Source of the DNA: a virus | IMG/VR virus record: IMGVR_UViG_3300018426_000075 | Location: 1-35,101 of that record | Reading direction: 5' to 3' (one strand) | Length of the DNA: 35,101 bases | Shown here: one piece after another, positions 1 to 7,677 of the stretch | How positions within the stretch are numbered: position 1 is the first letter of the stretch | Layout: each line of letters begins with the position of its first letter | Translations under genes and position numbers: made by a program | Notes under the pieces: model-generated | Seen by the model: the letters and a program-made list of their open reading frames with translations, nothing else | Told to the model about the DNA's origin: nothing | Database searches by the model: none

Positions 1-797
1 GTCATCATGTCAATGGTATAGGTCATACGCGGGAAGTCGTTCTTGTCAAACTCAAACACAGGTCGGTTGCGCGCCCAAACAATGGCGTAGCGTCCTTCCG
101 ATGTGTCAAAGTCTTTGATGGATTCCTCACAGAAAAGTGGGGCAGGGAGGATAGCAAAACGCTCACCGAGTTCAATGCGATGTTCTTCACCATCGTGGCG
201 CACCACAACAGGTGTGTTCCCCATGTTGTCGGTGTCGTGAACCCATACGCGCTGGTCCCACTTCCACATGAAAGTGATTCCTGTGCCGTCGTCGTTGGGA
301 AGTTTAGGGTCAGCATGAGTCAAGAAGTCAAACCATTCTTCCTTGTCGTGTTCATCACACGCGTAGATTGGGTTGCCGATGAACCACTTCTGTCGTGGGT
401 CGTGGATGGTTTTGGCAAACGCGGCGCGGAGTTCTCCGAGCGTAAGTCCGAGCGTGTCTTTGTAATGGTCGCGGCCTGCTTGGAGTTCAGCCCACTCGCC
501 ATCGCTTGACAACTTGACTCCGCGCACACAACGATACAACGCCATGTAGCATGCAACAATGATGTGGTCGTAGTCGCGTCGGTTGGTCTTGGTAAAGGTG
601 AAGTGATGTGAGCCACCGGAGGGAGAACGAGGGATGTTAAACCATTCACAATCACCGCGGACTTGAATCAACTCGTCGTTGATGGTGATTTCACCAAGTC
701 GCTCCGTGTTGAGAGCCAAGACTTCGTTGCAAAGCGCAATCCATTCGTCATCGGAGATGGTGCGAGACTCAAGGTAAGCGTAGTGTGTGTATCCCAT
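1..797 (-). CDS. Partial hypothetical phage protein, MGYTHYxY family-like
   Basis: About 265 codons are open from an ATG at 797 to the left edge, so the C-terminus is missing. The protein begins MGYTHYAYLESR and contains the stretch KTNRRDYDHIIVAC followed by a VKLSSDGEW segment. From memory, a common group of phage hypothetical proteins starts MGYTHYW and has a similar 'YD.iV.a' and 'SSDG.W' pattern; its function is unknown to me. The C-terminal half is rich in Trp, Phe and Asp. The start overlaps the stop of the upstream gene (TGATG), so the gene is the promoter-distal end of a four-gene operon entering at 2006. There is no membrane segment or signal peptide. Confidence 0.75.
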   Translation of the reverse strand, partial: MGYTHYAYLESRTISDDEWIALCNEVLALNTERLGEITINDELIQVRGDCEWFNIPRSPSGGSHHFTFTKTNRRDYDHIIVACYMALYRCVRGVKLSSDGEWAELQAGRDHYKDTLGLTLGELRAAFAKTIHDPRQKWFIGNPIYACDEHDKEEWFDFLTHADPKLPNDDGTGITFMWKWDQRVWVHDTDNMGNTPVVVRHDGEEHRIELGERFAILPAPLFCEESIKDFDTSEGRYAIVWARNRPVFEFDKNDFPRMTYTIDMM

Positions 798-1114
798 CAG
801 TTCCACGCTCCTGTCGTTGGGTCAAACGCTGGCTCACACTTGGTGAACATGTAAGCGGGACCGTAGATTCTTCGCGACTGATGGTCGGGCTGAACAATGA
901 TACGCGTCCTGTTGATTTTGGTGATAACACCTGTGCGGTGTCCCCTGTCCTCGTAGGAAACCTTGTCGCCAACGCTGAAGTTTTGAATCGCGTCGTGAGA
1001 AGCAGAAGCGCGCTTGTGCTTGATGATGTCGCACAGTTCTCGGTTGAGGTCAAGCAGTTCATCCTTCGTCAAGTGAGGAAGAGCCATGCGGATGTCAGCG
1101 AGTGTGATGCTCAT
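797..1114 (-). CDS. Small protein with SH3/KOW-like beta domain
   Basis: The product is 105 aa. The N-terminal third (MSITLADIRMALPHL onward) is predicted to be helical. Residues about 47-95 read FSVGDKVSYEDRGHRTGVITKINRTRIIVQ, the pattern of a small SH3-like or KOW-like beta-barrel: V-G-D-x-V, then a turn, then G-x-I-x-x-I-N. Such domains usually bind nucleic acid or protein, and no catalytic residues are visible. The start overlaps the upstream stop by 4 bases (ATGA) and the stop overlaps the next start, so translation is probably coupled. The biochemical role is unknown; the domain assignment is by pattern only. Confidence 0.7.
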   Translation of the reverse strand: MSITLADIRMALPHLTKDELLDLNRELCDIIKHKRASASHDAIQNFSVGDKVSYEDRGHRTGVITKINRTRIIVQPDHQSRRIYGPAYMFTKCEPAFDPTTGAWN

Positions 1115-1434
1115 TCGTCATCACTCCATTTTGCTTTGCGCTCGGCGAGGATGGCTTCGGGGTTCCATTGTTTGCCCGTCGCAGGGTCAATACCGAACCA
1201 AAGTTCGGTGCATGTGGAACCGTAGCCATCAGCCCACAACCTCTTCTCGTCAAGGAAACATGACAAGCAACCTTGCACATTACACTCACAAGGTTCCCAT
1301 TCAGTTTCATGAAGGAATTGAAGGTAGTCTTCACGGGACACTATGCTCACGCCCCGCTTGTTTTCTTCCCACTCTCCCGTTTCGGGGTCTTCGTAGTCGC
1401 TTTTGTAAAACAGTTCAATTGTTTCTTCGCTCAT
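1111..1434 (-). CDS. Hypothetical acidic Cys-rich protein
   Basis: The 107-aa product reads from ATG 1434 (MSEETIELFYKSDYED). That start is chosen over an upstream in-frame Met because it overlaps the preceding stop (ATGA), like its neighbours. A Cys cluster near residues 49-58 (CECNVQGCLSC) and a later Cys could bind a metal. A 'DPATGKQWNPEA' segment resembles 'DPATGNFLRPV' in the neighbouring 1431-2006 product, so the two genes may share a short repeated module. No known family is recognised. Confidence 0.65.
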   Translation of the reverse strand: MSEETIELFYKSDYEDPETGEWEENKRGVSIVSREDYLQFLHETEWEPCECNVQGCLSCFLDEKRLWADGYGSTCTELWFGIDPATGKQWNPEAILAERKAKWSDDE

Positions 1435-2006
1435 TGGTCCACCACCCAATCGCCGCCTTGCCTTCCTTCACCGGTAGCAACACTCGCGTTCATGAACTCG
1501 GCCAAGTCTTTCTTGTTGACATCACCCCAATGCGCACGCTCGTAGCGATACCATTCATCGGGGTTCATGCCGAGAGGGACAGGTCGGAGGAAGTTCCCCG
1601 TCGCTGGGTCAAACTCGGTAGCGGGCATGGACTCACAGGGCTGGGTCTTGAGGCTACCTCGGTGGCCCACCATGTCAAGGTCGCGTGCTACCCAAACAGC
1701 ACCCCATGCGGCGCGGCACTTGCTTCCCTTGCAGGGGCAGTCGCCGAGCATGATGGGTCGTCCGTCAACGAATGCAATGCCTTGCACACGCTGGATTGGT
1801 TCTTCGCCGTAGAGGGTAGCCAATGCGGTCAGCGCATCAGCACCCATGTGTTCAGCGAGAACAGCATCTCGGTCTGTGTTGTCAACATCAATGACTTGCT
1901 GAACTGCGCGTGTCAGTTCTTCGCCATCGGCTGTGGTTTTTGCGTTCTGTGCGTTGAGCATCCACTCAACACCTTTTGTTCCTATTGTTTTGTTTTGGTC
2001 GGTCAT
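1431..2006 (-). CDS. Hypothetical protein, first gene of the left-end operon
   Basis: The 191-aa product starts at ATG 2006 (MTDQNKTIGTKGV), preceded by a purine-rich GGTGAAAGAA. Longer in-frame readings would run into the hairpin region upstream. It has an alpha-helical N-terminal half, a CPCKGSKC cluster at about residues 91-98 that could bind zinc, and a C-terminal 'DPATGNF' segment like that of the next gene. It is the first gene after the structured gap at 2007-2226, so expression probably depends on that gap or on read-through from the 2227-4266 gene. Function unknown. Confidence 0.7.
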   Translation of the reverse strand: MTDQNKTIGTKGVEWMLNAQNAKTTADGEELTRAVQQVIDVDNTDRDAVLAEHMGADALTALATLYGEEPIQRVQGIAFVDGRPIMLGDCPCKGSKCRAAWGAVWVARDLDMVGHRGSLKTQPCESMPATEFDPATGNFLRPVPLGMNPDEWYRYERAHWGDVNKKDLAEFMNASVATGEGRQGGDWVVDQ

Positions 2007-2069
2007 TTCTTTCACCGTTCTTGGATAGCGCGTCATCATTCCATGAGGCAACCATCTGTCAAGGGGAGG

Positions 2070-2141
2070 TGGGGGGAGCGCATCAGTTGAAAAAAGGTGA
2101 AACAACTGCGCGGAAGGGATGCAATGAATGCGCTCCCCCCA
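2070..2141. repeat. Large perfect hairpin with nested stem
   Basis: TGGGGGGAGCGCAT at 2070-2083 is the exact reverse complement of 2128-2141 (14 bp). Immediately inside its left arm, CAGTTG (2084-2089) pairs with CAACTG (2103-2108), leaving a 19-base side segment. On the leftward strand a run of six T falls in the inner loop rather than after the stem, so this is not a standard intrinsic terminator. It lies just downstream of the 2227-4266 gene and upstream of the left operon. It may terminate transcription, protect an mRNA end, or control translation. Confidence 0.75.
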
Positions 2142-2153
2142 TAGAGAGAAGTG

Positions 2154-2189
2154 TGAGGTTTACGATACCTCAAAACGAGTAAGTGTCAC
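2154..2189 (-). ncRNA. Conserved 3' element, copy A
   Basis: On the plus strand TGAGGT (2154-2159) pairs with ACCTCA (2167-2172) around a loop containing TTACG, followed by AAACGAGTAAGTGTCAC (2173-2189). The same layout occurs at 12464-12500, with the flank matching at 15 of 17 positions. The stem there has a different sequence but is still paired. Both copies sit 24-37 bases beyond the stop of a long leftward gene and just before a large hairpin. The changed but preserved pairing points to an RNA structure; the role is not known. Confidence 0.6.
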
Positions 2190-2226
2190 AGAAGTGCGGG
2201 CCTGTTATTCAATCAGCACGCTTGGC

Positions 2227-4266
2227 TCAAGCCTTGTTGACCGTGACGGTCTTGACCTTGTAGTTCCAAGTGTCCATGAACGCGGGGATTTCGGTGATGG
2301 GAGTCATCACTTTCTTTCCGTTGTTCGTCTTGGAGTAAGGAACTTTGAATTGGTCGGGGTTGTCAGCGAGCCATTGGCCCATCGCCGAGAGGTCATCCAC
2401 AGGTTGGCCTGTGTGCGCGGCGTAGGCATCAACAGCACCGAAGGCAATCTCTTCAAGAAGGTTCGCGGCGGTGTCGGACTTCTTCATGAGCAACTCAATG
2501 CCCTGCTTCTGTCCGTGAAGAACGCGCTTGCCGTCGGAGAAGATTGGGTTGTGCGTGATAGTTCCCGTCAATGCTTGCGCGGCGTGGAACATCGTGCCGA
2601 CTGACTCGCGGTCAAGTTCGGAGCCGTTCTCACCCATCGCCACATAGTCAAGGTCGGGGTTCATCCAACCCTGCATCATGGCGTTGTAAGCGTGGCCGTG
2701 TCCAACCTTGACAGCATCCTTCGTCATCATCGCCGCGTTGACGATGAGGTTGCCCTTCTCGTCGCGTGGGATTTGGTCAATGTCGCCAGCCTCAATGGTG
2801 AGGGATGGTTGTGCAACCAAGCGGTGGGAAGCAAAGGAAGTCATCACCTTGTCAAACACATTGGCTTCAATGGGGAGGTGGCGCAGAATGTGCATCGCAA
2901 CCAAGTTCTTGTGCGACTCAAGCATGGCCGCACCGAGTTGGGTCGCGAACTGTTCGGGGTCAAACTCCGAGACAACACCTTCCATGTGGCGAATCTTGGT
3001 GCGGTCGCCAGCCATGAGCAGGGCTTGAACACCACCTCGTGCGGCGAGGTTGCCGCAGTAGGTGCGAAGCACAGACATGAAGGCTTGAAGCGCAGACTTA
3101 CCGTCGTGGGAGTTGATGATGGAGACACCAACACGGTGTCCACCTTGTTCTTCAACAAGCGCGTCGCTGATTCGGTTGGCGGAGAGGTTGACATACCCGA
3201 AGGCGGACAGTCCCTTTGCCGATTCTTGACGAGTCTTGGTTGAGTAGCCTGTCAAGTCAAGGTTAATCATAGCACGCGCACCCTTGTTGAAAGAGAACGC
3301 GTCCCAAGTGATGAGTTCTTGACCCGACACAAGCGTAGCAACCTTGTCGCCCTCCTTGAGTTCGTAGACACAGCCGTTGGCTTCGTTGATTCCGCGCACC
3401 GTTTGAATGATGGGGAGAAAGACATCGGGGTGTTCAACAGGAACGAAGTTCGGACCGATGGCTCGGTTCAAACAATGACCGAGTGGGTTGTCCTGTGTCG
3501 CCAGCGTTGGGTTGAAGATGGCGCGAACACGAGTGTCGCCCTTCTCGGATGAGACTTCGTGGTATGAAGTCTCACCTGTGATGGGGTCGGTTGAGCGCGC
3601 AACCATGTCGTAGGTCTTGGTGCGGAAGTTCCACGGACCGAAGTCTTCGTGTCGCTTTCCGTCAGCCATCGCCTTGCTGATGTCGGAGTTGAGGTTGTCC
3701 TTGATTTCAGCGGACTCGGCGAACCGTTCTTCGCGAGCCTTCTGCGCCTTCTGCATCGCGGACAACTTCTGCTTGGCCTTCTTTTCAGCGGCCTCTTCCG
3801 TCGTCTCGTTCTCAGCCAACACATGGTCGGCGAGTTCAATGTTCAGCGCGTCGCCGAAAGCGGGTGTTTCATCATCGCCCCAATCAATGTCGGGTGATTG
3901 ACTTGCGTCATCGCCCCAATCAATGTCGGGTGACTCTTCCGTCACAGGTGCTTCGTTCTTCTGCGTTTCTCCGAACTCAATCCACATGTCAGCCATGTCT
4001 TGCAGGGCTGGGTTGCCGTTTGCGTTGAAGGTGTATTGCGGGATGGTCGCGACACGGATGATTGTTCCGTGTGCTTCTGCATCCTCAAGACAGAACACAG
4101 TCTGTCCTTCGCAGTTTACCTTGTCCGCAACACATGGTGCTGGGATTGCAAGTGGTGCTTCTTGGTGCGTTGCTTGCACCCACACCACCGCTTCGGTGGT
4201 TCGTTCTTCGTCAAGACTGCCGATGACGACAGCCCGACTTGGGCTTGCTTCGTTGGGGGTTTTCAT
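2227..4266 (-). CDS. DUF932-like protein with two N-terminal IDWG motifs
   Basis: The 679-aa product has an AAGGAGG Shine-Dalgarno 9 bases before ATG 4266. Residues 385-410 (NSHDGKSALQAF, then R401 and C404-G-N) match the core of DUF932, a family of phage- and plasmid-encoded proteins of unknown function found near replication genes. Residues 1-110 form an extra N-terminal region. Residues 112-135 hold two tandem copies of SPDIDWGDD, followed by a charged helical linker (155-190). The two copies come from a 26-bp direct repeat. It is the last gene of the 12041-leftward operon and is followed by a conserved 3' element. DUF932 is my best match; the reaction is unknown. Confidence 0.65.
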   Translation of the reverse strand: MKTPNEASPSRAVVIGSLDEERTTEAVVWVQATHQEAPLAIPAPCVADKVNCEGQTVFCLEDAEAHGTIIRVATIPQYTFNANGNPALQDMADMWIEFGETQKNEAPVTEESPDIDWGDDASQSPDIDWGDDETPAFGDALNIELADHVLAENETTEEAAEKKAKQKLSAMQKAQKAREERFAESAEIKDNLNSDISKAMADGKRHEDFGPWNFRTKTYDMVARSTDPITGETSYHEVSSEKGDTRVRAIFNPTLATQDNPLGHCLNRAIGPNFVPVEHPDVFLPIIQTVRGINEANGCVYELKEGDKVATLVSGQELITWDAFSFNKGARAMINLDLTGYSTKTRQESAKGLSAFGYVNLSANRISDALVEEQGGHRVGVSIINSHDGKSALQAFMSVLRTYCGNLAARGGVQALLMAGDRTKIRHMEGVVSEFDPEQFATQLGAAMLESHKNLVAMHILRHLPIEANVFDKVMTSFASHRLVAQPSLTIEAGDIDQIPRDEKGNLIVNAAMMTKDAVKVGHGHAYNAMMQGWMNPDLDYVAMGENGSELDRESVGTMFHAAQALTGTITHNPIFSDGKRVLHGQKQGIELLMKKSDTAANLLEEIAFGAVDAYAAHTGQPVDDLSAMGQWLADNPDQFKVPYSKTNNGKKVMTPITEIPAFMDTWNYKVKTVTVNKA
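3872..3933. repeat. Tandem 26-bp direct repeat encoding the IDWG motif
   Basis: Identical 26-base copies lie at 3872-3897 and 3908-3933 (36-base period). On the coding strand each encodes SPDIDWGDD. The exact identity suggests a recent duplication within the 2227-4266 gene. Confidence 0.85.
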
Positions 4267-4436
4267 ATTTTTGTCCTCCTTGTTTTTTTGTTGGCGTAGG
4301 TCGCCACCCTCTCCGTTGGAGTGTGTGTTGCGCGCTCTTTCAAGTTCGCGCAGTATAACTCAATGACTTTATTGAAAGCCTTGAGTCGTTGTTGTCGTTC
4401 TTCTTCTTCATCAATGATGATGTGAATGCGGTGCAT
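4263..4436 (-). CDS. Small charged hypothetical protein
   Basis: The 57-aa product starts MHRIHIIIDEEEERQQRL at ATG 4436. This start is preferred over upstream Mets because GGAGG lies 9 bases before it. The upstream reading (MTRINCRR repeats) is out-of-frame translation of the end of the previous gene. The protein is a short strand, then a charged helix with one Cys, then a basic tail ending KKTRRTKI. Its stop overlaps the start of the DUF932-like gene (ATGA), so it may couple translation to it. No family is recognised. Confidence 0.6.
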   Translation of the reverse strand: MHRIHIIIDEEEERQQRLKAFNKVIELYCANLKERATHTPTERVATYANKKTRRTKI

Positions 4437-4511
4437 GTCATCAGCCCTCCGGCAATTGATTCGTGTCATGTCATCAGCCCCAATCAATCTCCGGCAATTG
4501 ATTCGTGTCAT
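4436..4511. repeat. Imperfect duplication that makes a ribosome binding site
   Basis: Copies at 4436-4469 and 4469-4511 share two identical blocks. They differ by a 9-base gap that removes exactly the codons for Ile-Asp-Trp. In the intact copy the DNA encodes the C-terminal LPEIDWG of the 4474-4959 protein. In the shortened copy the joined bases read GGAGGGC and lie 9 bases before the ATG of the next gene. Confidence 0.75.
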
Positions 4512-4959
4512 CTGCTGACTCTCCCCAATCAATGACAGGGATTTCATTCGTTTGTTCTGTGACGCGCGCCATAGTTATCTCAGCAGGTGAGGGTATATCA
4601 ACTTTGACTCCGCGCGGACTGAAACGATTGAAGGTGTCGGCGCAGACTGAAACGCCACACTTGTTGGGGCAGGTGTAGGTCGTGTAGTCTGTCTTTCCGC
4701 TCTTGTAGATTTGTTGAACAGGCTCCCAATCATCATGACATCGTGGACACGCGCGGACATATTCAACAGGGATGTTGGACATGGTTCGGTGTGGGTTGAT
4801 GATGCCCGTCTTCTTCTCGTTGAGAAGGAATGAGTGTGGTCGGATGATTGCATCCATTGTGATGATGCGCTCGCCATCACCAGCGTCGTTGTTGGTGAAC
4901 GAAATGACGGTGCGCTTGTCGCTGATGAGCAGGTTGAACTCGTCTTGTCGGAAGGTCAT
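4474..4959 (-). CDS. Zinc-ribbon protein with a C-terminal IDWG tail
   Basis: The 161-aa product carries one zinc ribbon, C71-x2-C74 and C97-x3-C101. It then has a proline/acid linker and two copies of the recurrent motif, VIDWGES (142-148) and PEIDWG as the last six residues (156-161). The exposed C-terminal copy is a strong hint that the motif is a peptide ligand. The start overlaps the upstream stop and GGAGGGG lies just before it. It is probably a nucleic-acid-binding or adaptor protein of the early operon; the ribbon is seen, the role is inferred. Confidence 0.7.
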   Translation of the reverse strand: MTFRQDEFNLLISDKRTVISFTNNDAGDGERIITMDAIIRPHSFLLNEKKTGIINPHRTMSNIPVEYVRACPRCHDDWEPVQQIYKSGKTDYTTYTCPNKCGVSVCADTFNRFSPRGVKVDIPSPAEITMARVTEQTNEIPVIDWGESADDTNQLPEIDWG

Positions 4960-5375
4960 TCGTTCCCCTCCGTTGGTTCAAAGCCGACGAAGCCACGAGA
5001 CATATCATCCATGAGCAGGTCAACAACGGATTTTTCTTCCGCGTCTTTCTTCTCTTTGGCTTCTCGCTTTGCGCGTATCGCATCTTGCTCGGCTTTGTAT
5101 TCTTCGGGGAATCGCTCTCGCCACATGAGCGTGAGGTTGTGATACCGTAGCGGGGTGTCGCCATTGAAGTAGCGCGGATTGTTCCGGTAGATTTCCAGCA
5201 CACGGGTAGCGGCTTCATCGTAGGAACGGATGCCGCAGTTGGCTACCAAGTCCATCATGTAGCGAGCGATGCCGTCGCTGGTCATTCGTGGTCCACAATC
5301 AATGCGCGTCAGCACATCGGTAGCAAACTTTCGTAGTTGGTTCTTCTGTTCTTTCAGTTCTTCTTCGGGGTTCAT
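4956..5375 (-). CDS. Hypothetical helical protein
   Basis: The 139-aa product begins MNPEEELKEQKNQLRKFATD. Residues 1-90 look like a compact helical domain with a central 'YHNLTLMWRERFPEEY' segment. Residues 85-115 are a charged helix rich in Lys and Glu, and the tail is acidic (DLLMDDMSRGFVGFEP). The start overlaps the previous stop by 4 bases and AAGGTGATG lies upstream as a ribosome site. No family is recognised and no catalytic motif is visible. Confidence 0.65.
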   Translation of the reverse strand: MNPEEELKEQKNQLRKFATDVLTRIDCGPRMTSDGIARYMMDLVANCGIRSYDEAATRVLEIYRNNPRYFNGDTPLRYHNLTLMWRERFPEEYKAEQDAIRAKREAKEKKDAEEKSVVDLLMDDMSRGFVGFEPTEGNE

Positions 5376-5632
5376 TGTTCATCACCTTCTTTTGTGTTGT
5401 TATCCATGCGCATGATAGAAGCATCTTGCTCAAGGAGAATGGTAATGACATAACTCATGCGTGCGGCGAGCGCACCGAGTTCTGTCGCGGGACCGATGTA
5501 TTGTCCACCGTCGTGAGTGTTGATGAACACGATGCGGTCTTGAACAAGCGTGCCGTGAGGCATCTTGAGAACCACTTCGCGTCCAATGTCAGCGTCCGTC
5601 CAGCCGTCTTCGGGAATGGGTGTTGGCTTCAT
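5372..5632 (-). CDS. Hypothetical protein
   Basis: The 86-aa product starts MKPTPIPEDGWTDADIGREV at ATG 5632, chosen because it overlaps the upstream stop (ATGA) after GGTGAAGG. Residues 12-50 (WTDADIGREVVLKMPHGTLVQDRIVFINTH) suggest a small beta domain like those of phage accessory proteins that start 'W..ei.vGr.V'. The C-terminal half is helical and carries a short acidic tail. Function unknown. Confidence 0.6.
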   Translation of the reverse strand: MKPTPIPEDGWTDADIGREVVLKMPHGTLVQDRIVFINTHDGGQYIGPATELGALAARMSYVITILLEQDASIMRMDNNTKEGDEQ

Positions 5633-6690
5633 TCCTTCACCACCAAGTTTCCGCTGACGAAAGCCCAAGACAACAATGCAGTCTTGCGCGGTTGTGGTTT
5701 GGTGAAGTCATGGTGGAACGGTGAGTAGTTGTTCTTACCAAGCGCGTCAAAGATAGCGACAATGACATCATCGTGGAGGTCGGGGTTCAAGTTGTTGAGT
5801 GTGTCAAGCAACTGCTCCGCTGTGAAGTGGTGTTGGATGGTGGACACAACAGCGTCGCGTTGTTCTGTCGCAACCTTGACAGGCGCAGGGATAGCGCATG
5901 ATGAACAGAAGGACTTGGTTCCTTCAACGATGGTGTCTTCCATCGCAACGATAGAACCACACTTCCAGCATTCGTTTGCTTCTTCCTCTTCGTCTTTGTT
6001 GTGCTTGACGGTGAGTCCTTCGCGCTTGTTCAACTCCGCAATTCTGTTGAACAATTCCTTGTCCATCGGAGTGTGCCTCCATTTACCGAAGTCCTCATGG
6101 AGTTGTTGTTCCAGCAGTTCGGTCATCCTCTCCGCATCAAAGTCCACGATGGGTTCTTCCTCGTCGTCATCAAAGGTGAACACATCGTCGTCCTCATCAA
6201 AGGTGAACACATTCTCTTTTGCAGAAATGGTGTCATAGCATTCTCGGCAATAATCAATGCCTCCAATGTCCAATCCTTCATCAATCGGGAAAGTTGCGTC
6301 ACAATTGCCGCATTCAATCGTTTCCCAAGACACATCATCGTTGGGAGTGGTGTCTCGCGTGTAAGAAGGAACGGGTATGTCAAGACCCATTGGCTTCATG
6401 TTGGTTGGGTGGTAAACGACAGCGGTCCTTGTGGGAGTCTCTTGGATTCGCGTCTTGTCAATTCGGCCAACACGAACAGCGGCGGAAAGAGCCGCACCAA
6501 ATCGTGCTTGGTTGAGTCCAATTCGTTTGGCGTCGCGCTTGTTGACAAGACTCCATGCCTCCTTCACGGACAGGGTTCGGTTCTCGGTGTTGACGATGCG
6601 TGTAGCGAAAGCGACTCGGTTGACGCGTCCGTTGCTGTGCAGGTCTTCGGGCTGGTTGGGTTGGTATTTCTTTTGGTATTTTTCTTTCAT
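5629..6690 (-). CDS. Double zinc-ribbon protein with acidic linker
   Basis: The 353-aa product starts at ATG 6690 (MKEKYQKKYQ), which has AAGGAGG just upstream and overlaps the previous stop. An N-terminal domain (about 15-85) has a winged-helix-like pattern. Two zinc ribbons follow: C127-x2-C130/C148-x2-C151 and C241-x2-C244/C262-x2-C265. Between them is a repeated VFTFDxDDD segment leading into EEPIVDFDAE (about 179-187), a degenerate copy of the window's recurrent motif. The C-terminus resembles a helical repeat. It could be a transcription or replication adaptor; no exact family is recognised. Confidence 0.65.
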   Translation of the reverse strand: MKEKYQKKYQPNQPEDLHSNGRVNRVAFATRIVNTENRTLSVKEAWSLVNKRDAKRIGLNQARFGAALSAAVRVGRIDKTRIQETPTRTAVVYHPTNMKPMGLDIPVPSYTRDTTPNDDVSWETIECGNCDATFPIDEGLDIGGIDYCRECYDTISAKENVFTFDEDDDVFTFDDDEEEPIVDFDAERMTELLEQQLHEDFGKWRHTPMDKELFNRIAELNKREGLTVKHNKDEEEEANECWKCGSIVAMEDTIVEGTKSFCSSCAIPAPVKVATEQRDAVVSTIQHHFTAEQLLDTLNNLNPDLHDDVIVAIFDALGKNNYSPFHHDFTKPQPRKTALLSWAFVSGNLVVKE

Positions 6691-7043
6691 TCGGAAGCCT
6701 CCTTCCATTGGGTTTTGATTGATGACTCGTTCACCTCGTTGAAAGGCCAGCCGAGCCAATGGCTGTTGACACCGATGACGGAGGCGTGGTCGCCACCGCG
6801 TAGTCGGCGTGATGAGAGTGCGCTCTTGAGTGTGCCGTAGCGAATGCTGACGCGTTTCATTTCGGTGCGTCGGTGTTCTGCATGGTAAGCAACTTGTTCA
6901 GCGAGGTTGGTGTTGGGACATGCAACAACAAGGAACGAGCGAGCAGGGCAACCTGTGCCTCCCCATCCGCTCATAAACTTGTCATACATGACGACAAAGA
7001 TGCGCGCATCCATTTCATGAGACTCGCGTCGGTCTTCAATCAT
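6687..7043 (-). CDS. Phage protein of the 'DKFMSGWG' type
   Basis: The 118-aa product has residues 11-30 reading MDARIFVVMYDKFMSGWGG. This resembles a short family common in phages and mobile elements (from memory 'vYvvmtDkFMSGWG', followed by an alpha/beta segment 'eeAe.va.nA..R.eMkyV'). Here the second part reads NLAEQVAYHAEHRRTEMKRV, a good match. The function of the family is unknown to me. The start may be Met 1 (overlapping the upstream stop) or Met 11. It lies in the run of small early genes. Confidence 0.7.
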   Translation of the reverse strand: MIEDRRESHEMDARIFVVMYDKFMSGWGGTGCPARSFLVVACPNTNLAEQVAYHAEHRRTEMKRVSIRYGTLKSALSSRRLRGGDHASVIGVNSHWLGWPFNEVNESSIKTQWKEASE

Positions 7044-7357
7044 TCGCTCACCTCTTCGGTGTCTTCTGCTTCAAGGTGAGTCATTGCGACCTGCATCATC
7101 TCGTCAGCGTAGCGGTTCGCCTGCTTGATGCCTGCGGTGATGGTGAGGAAGTTGCGAAGGGTGTCAAGAACAACATCGCGCATTACATCGGAGTCGCCAG
7201 CCGTTACCACTCGCGCGGCGGTGATGTAAGCATCGCAATCACGACAAGCGCGACCCTCATGAAAGAGGGGGCGAGGGTTGTTGGATTCGGTTGGGTGCGT
7301 GTCTCGTGGCTCTCGGCACACGACGCAATGGGTTACAATGCTGAAGTCTTCGTTCAT
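7040..7357 (-). CDS. Small zinc-ribbon protein
   Basis: The 105-aa product has an AAGGAGG ribosome site before ATG 7357. An N-terminal treble-clef or ribbon pattern C12-x2-C15 and C38-x2-C41 (CVVC and CRDC) is followed by a helical region. The ending is acidic (EAEDTEEVSE). The metal site is clear by spacing; the partner or nucleic-acid target is unknown. The stop overlaps the next start by 4 bases. Confidence 0.7.
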   Translation of the reverse strand: MNEDFSIVTHCVVCREPRDTHPTESNNPRPLFHEGRACRDCDAYITAARVVTAGDSDVMRDVVLDTLRNFLTITAGIKQANRYADEMMQVAMTHLEAEDTEEVSE

Positions 7358-7677
7358 TGAGACGCCTCCTTCTTCGCGAAATATGCTTCGGCTTCACCGT
7401 TGTCGTGTTCAATGTAGGAAGCGATGAGGTCATCAAGGTCGCCCTTCTCGCCTGCTTCAATCACGGCAGACATGGCTTCCCAAACATACCCGTTGTCGCA
7501 GTTGTTGAAGCCCCATTCAGCAAGACGCTGAACAAAGTCAGCGATGGATGGGTGGACTGCTCGTTCCTTGAGCGCGTCTGTGTCTGCCCGTTGGGTTTCA
7601 TCCATTGAATCGGTGAGCCAAAAGAGTTGCATGCGCATCTGTTCAAGTTCTGTCTGTTGAGAAGGAGTCTCGCTCAT
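7354..7677 (-). CDS. Hypothetical helical protein
   Basis: The 107-aa product begins MSETPSQQTELEQMRMQLFW and is predicted to be almost wholly helical. It has a central 'FVQRLAEWGFNNCDNGYVWEAM' stretch and an acidic C-terminal half. There is no Cys pair, membrane segment or catalytic motif. Overlaps of 4 bases on both sides place it within the early operon. Function unknown. Confidence 0.6.
   Translation of the reverse strand: MSETPSQQTELEQMRMQLFWLTDSMDETQRADTDALKERAVHPSIADFVQRLAEWGFNNCDNGYVWEAMSAVIEAGEKGDLDDLIASYIEHDNGEAEAYFAKKEASQ

Larger units (their letters stand above)
2007..2226. other. Structured non-coding gap between two leftward genes
   Basis: The gap of 220 bases has no supportable gene. 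On the leftward transcript it contains, in order, a short conserved element with a hairpin (2154-2189) and a large stem closed by 14 perfect base pairs (2070-2141). Then comes about 60 bases of leader before the start at 2006. It can be read as the 3' end of the 2227-4266 message, as a leader for the left operon, or both. Confidence 0.7.

Noticed and set aside
1086-2090. Long rightward open frame of 334 codons opposite the left operon
   Set aside because: It runs antisense to three well-coupled leftward genes, has no ribosome site and has a composition unlike the other proteins (very rich in Cys, Ser and His). It is a shadow of the opposite-strand codon usage.
6001-6840. Rightward open frame of 279 codons
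   Set aside because: It is antisense to the double zinc-ribbon gene and its neighbour, without a ribosome site or recognisable domain. The zinc-ribbon frame is clearly the real one.
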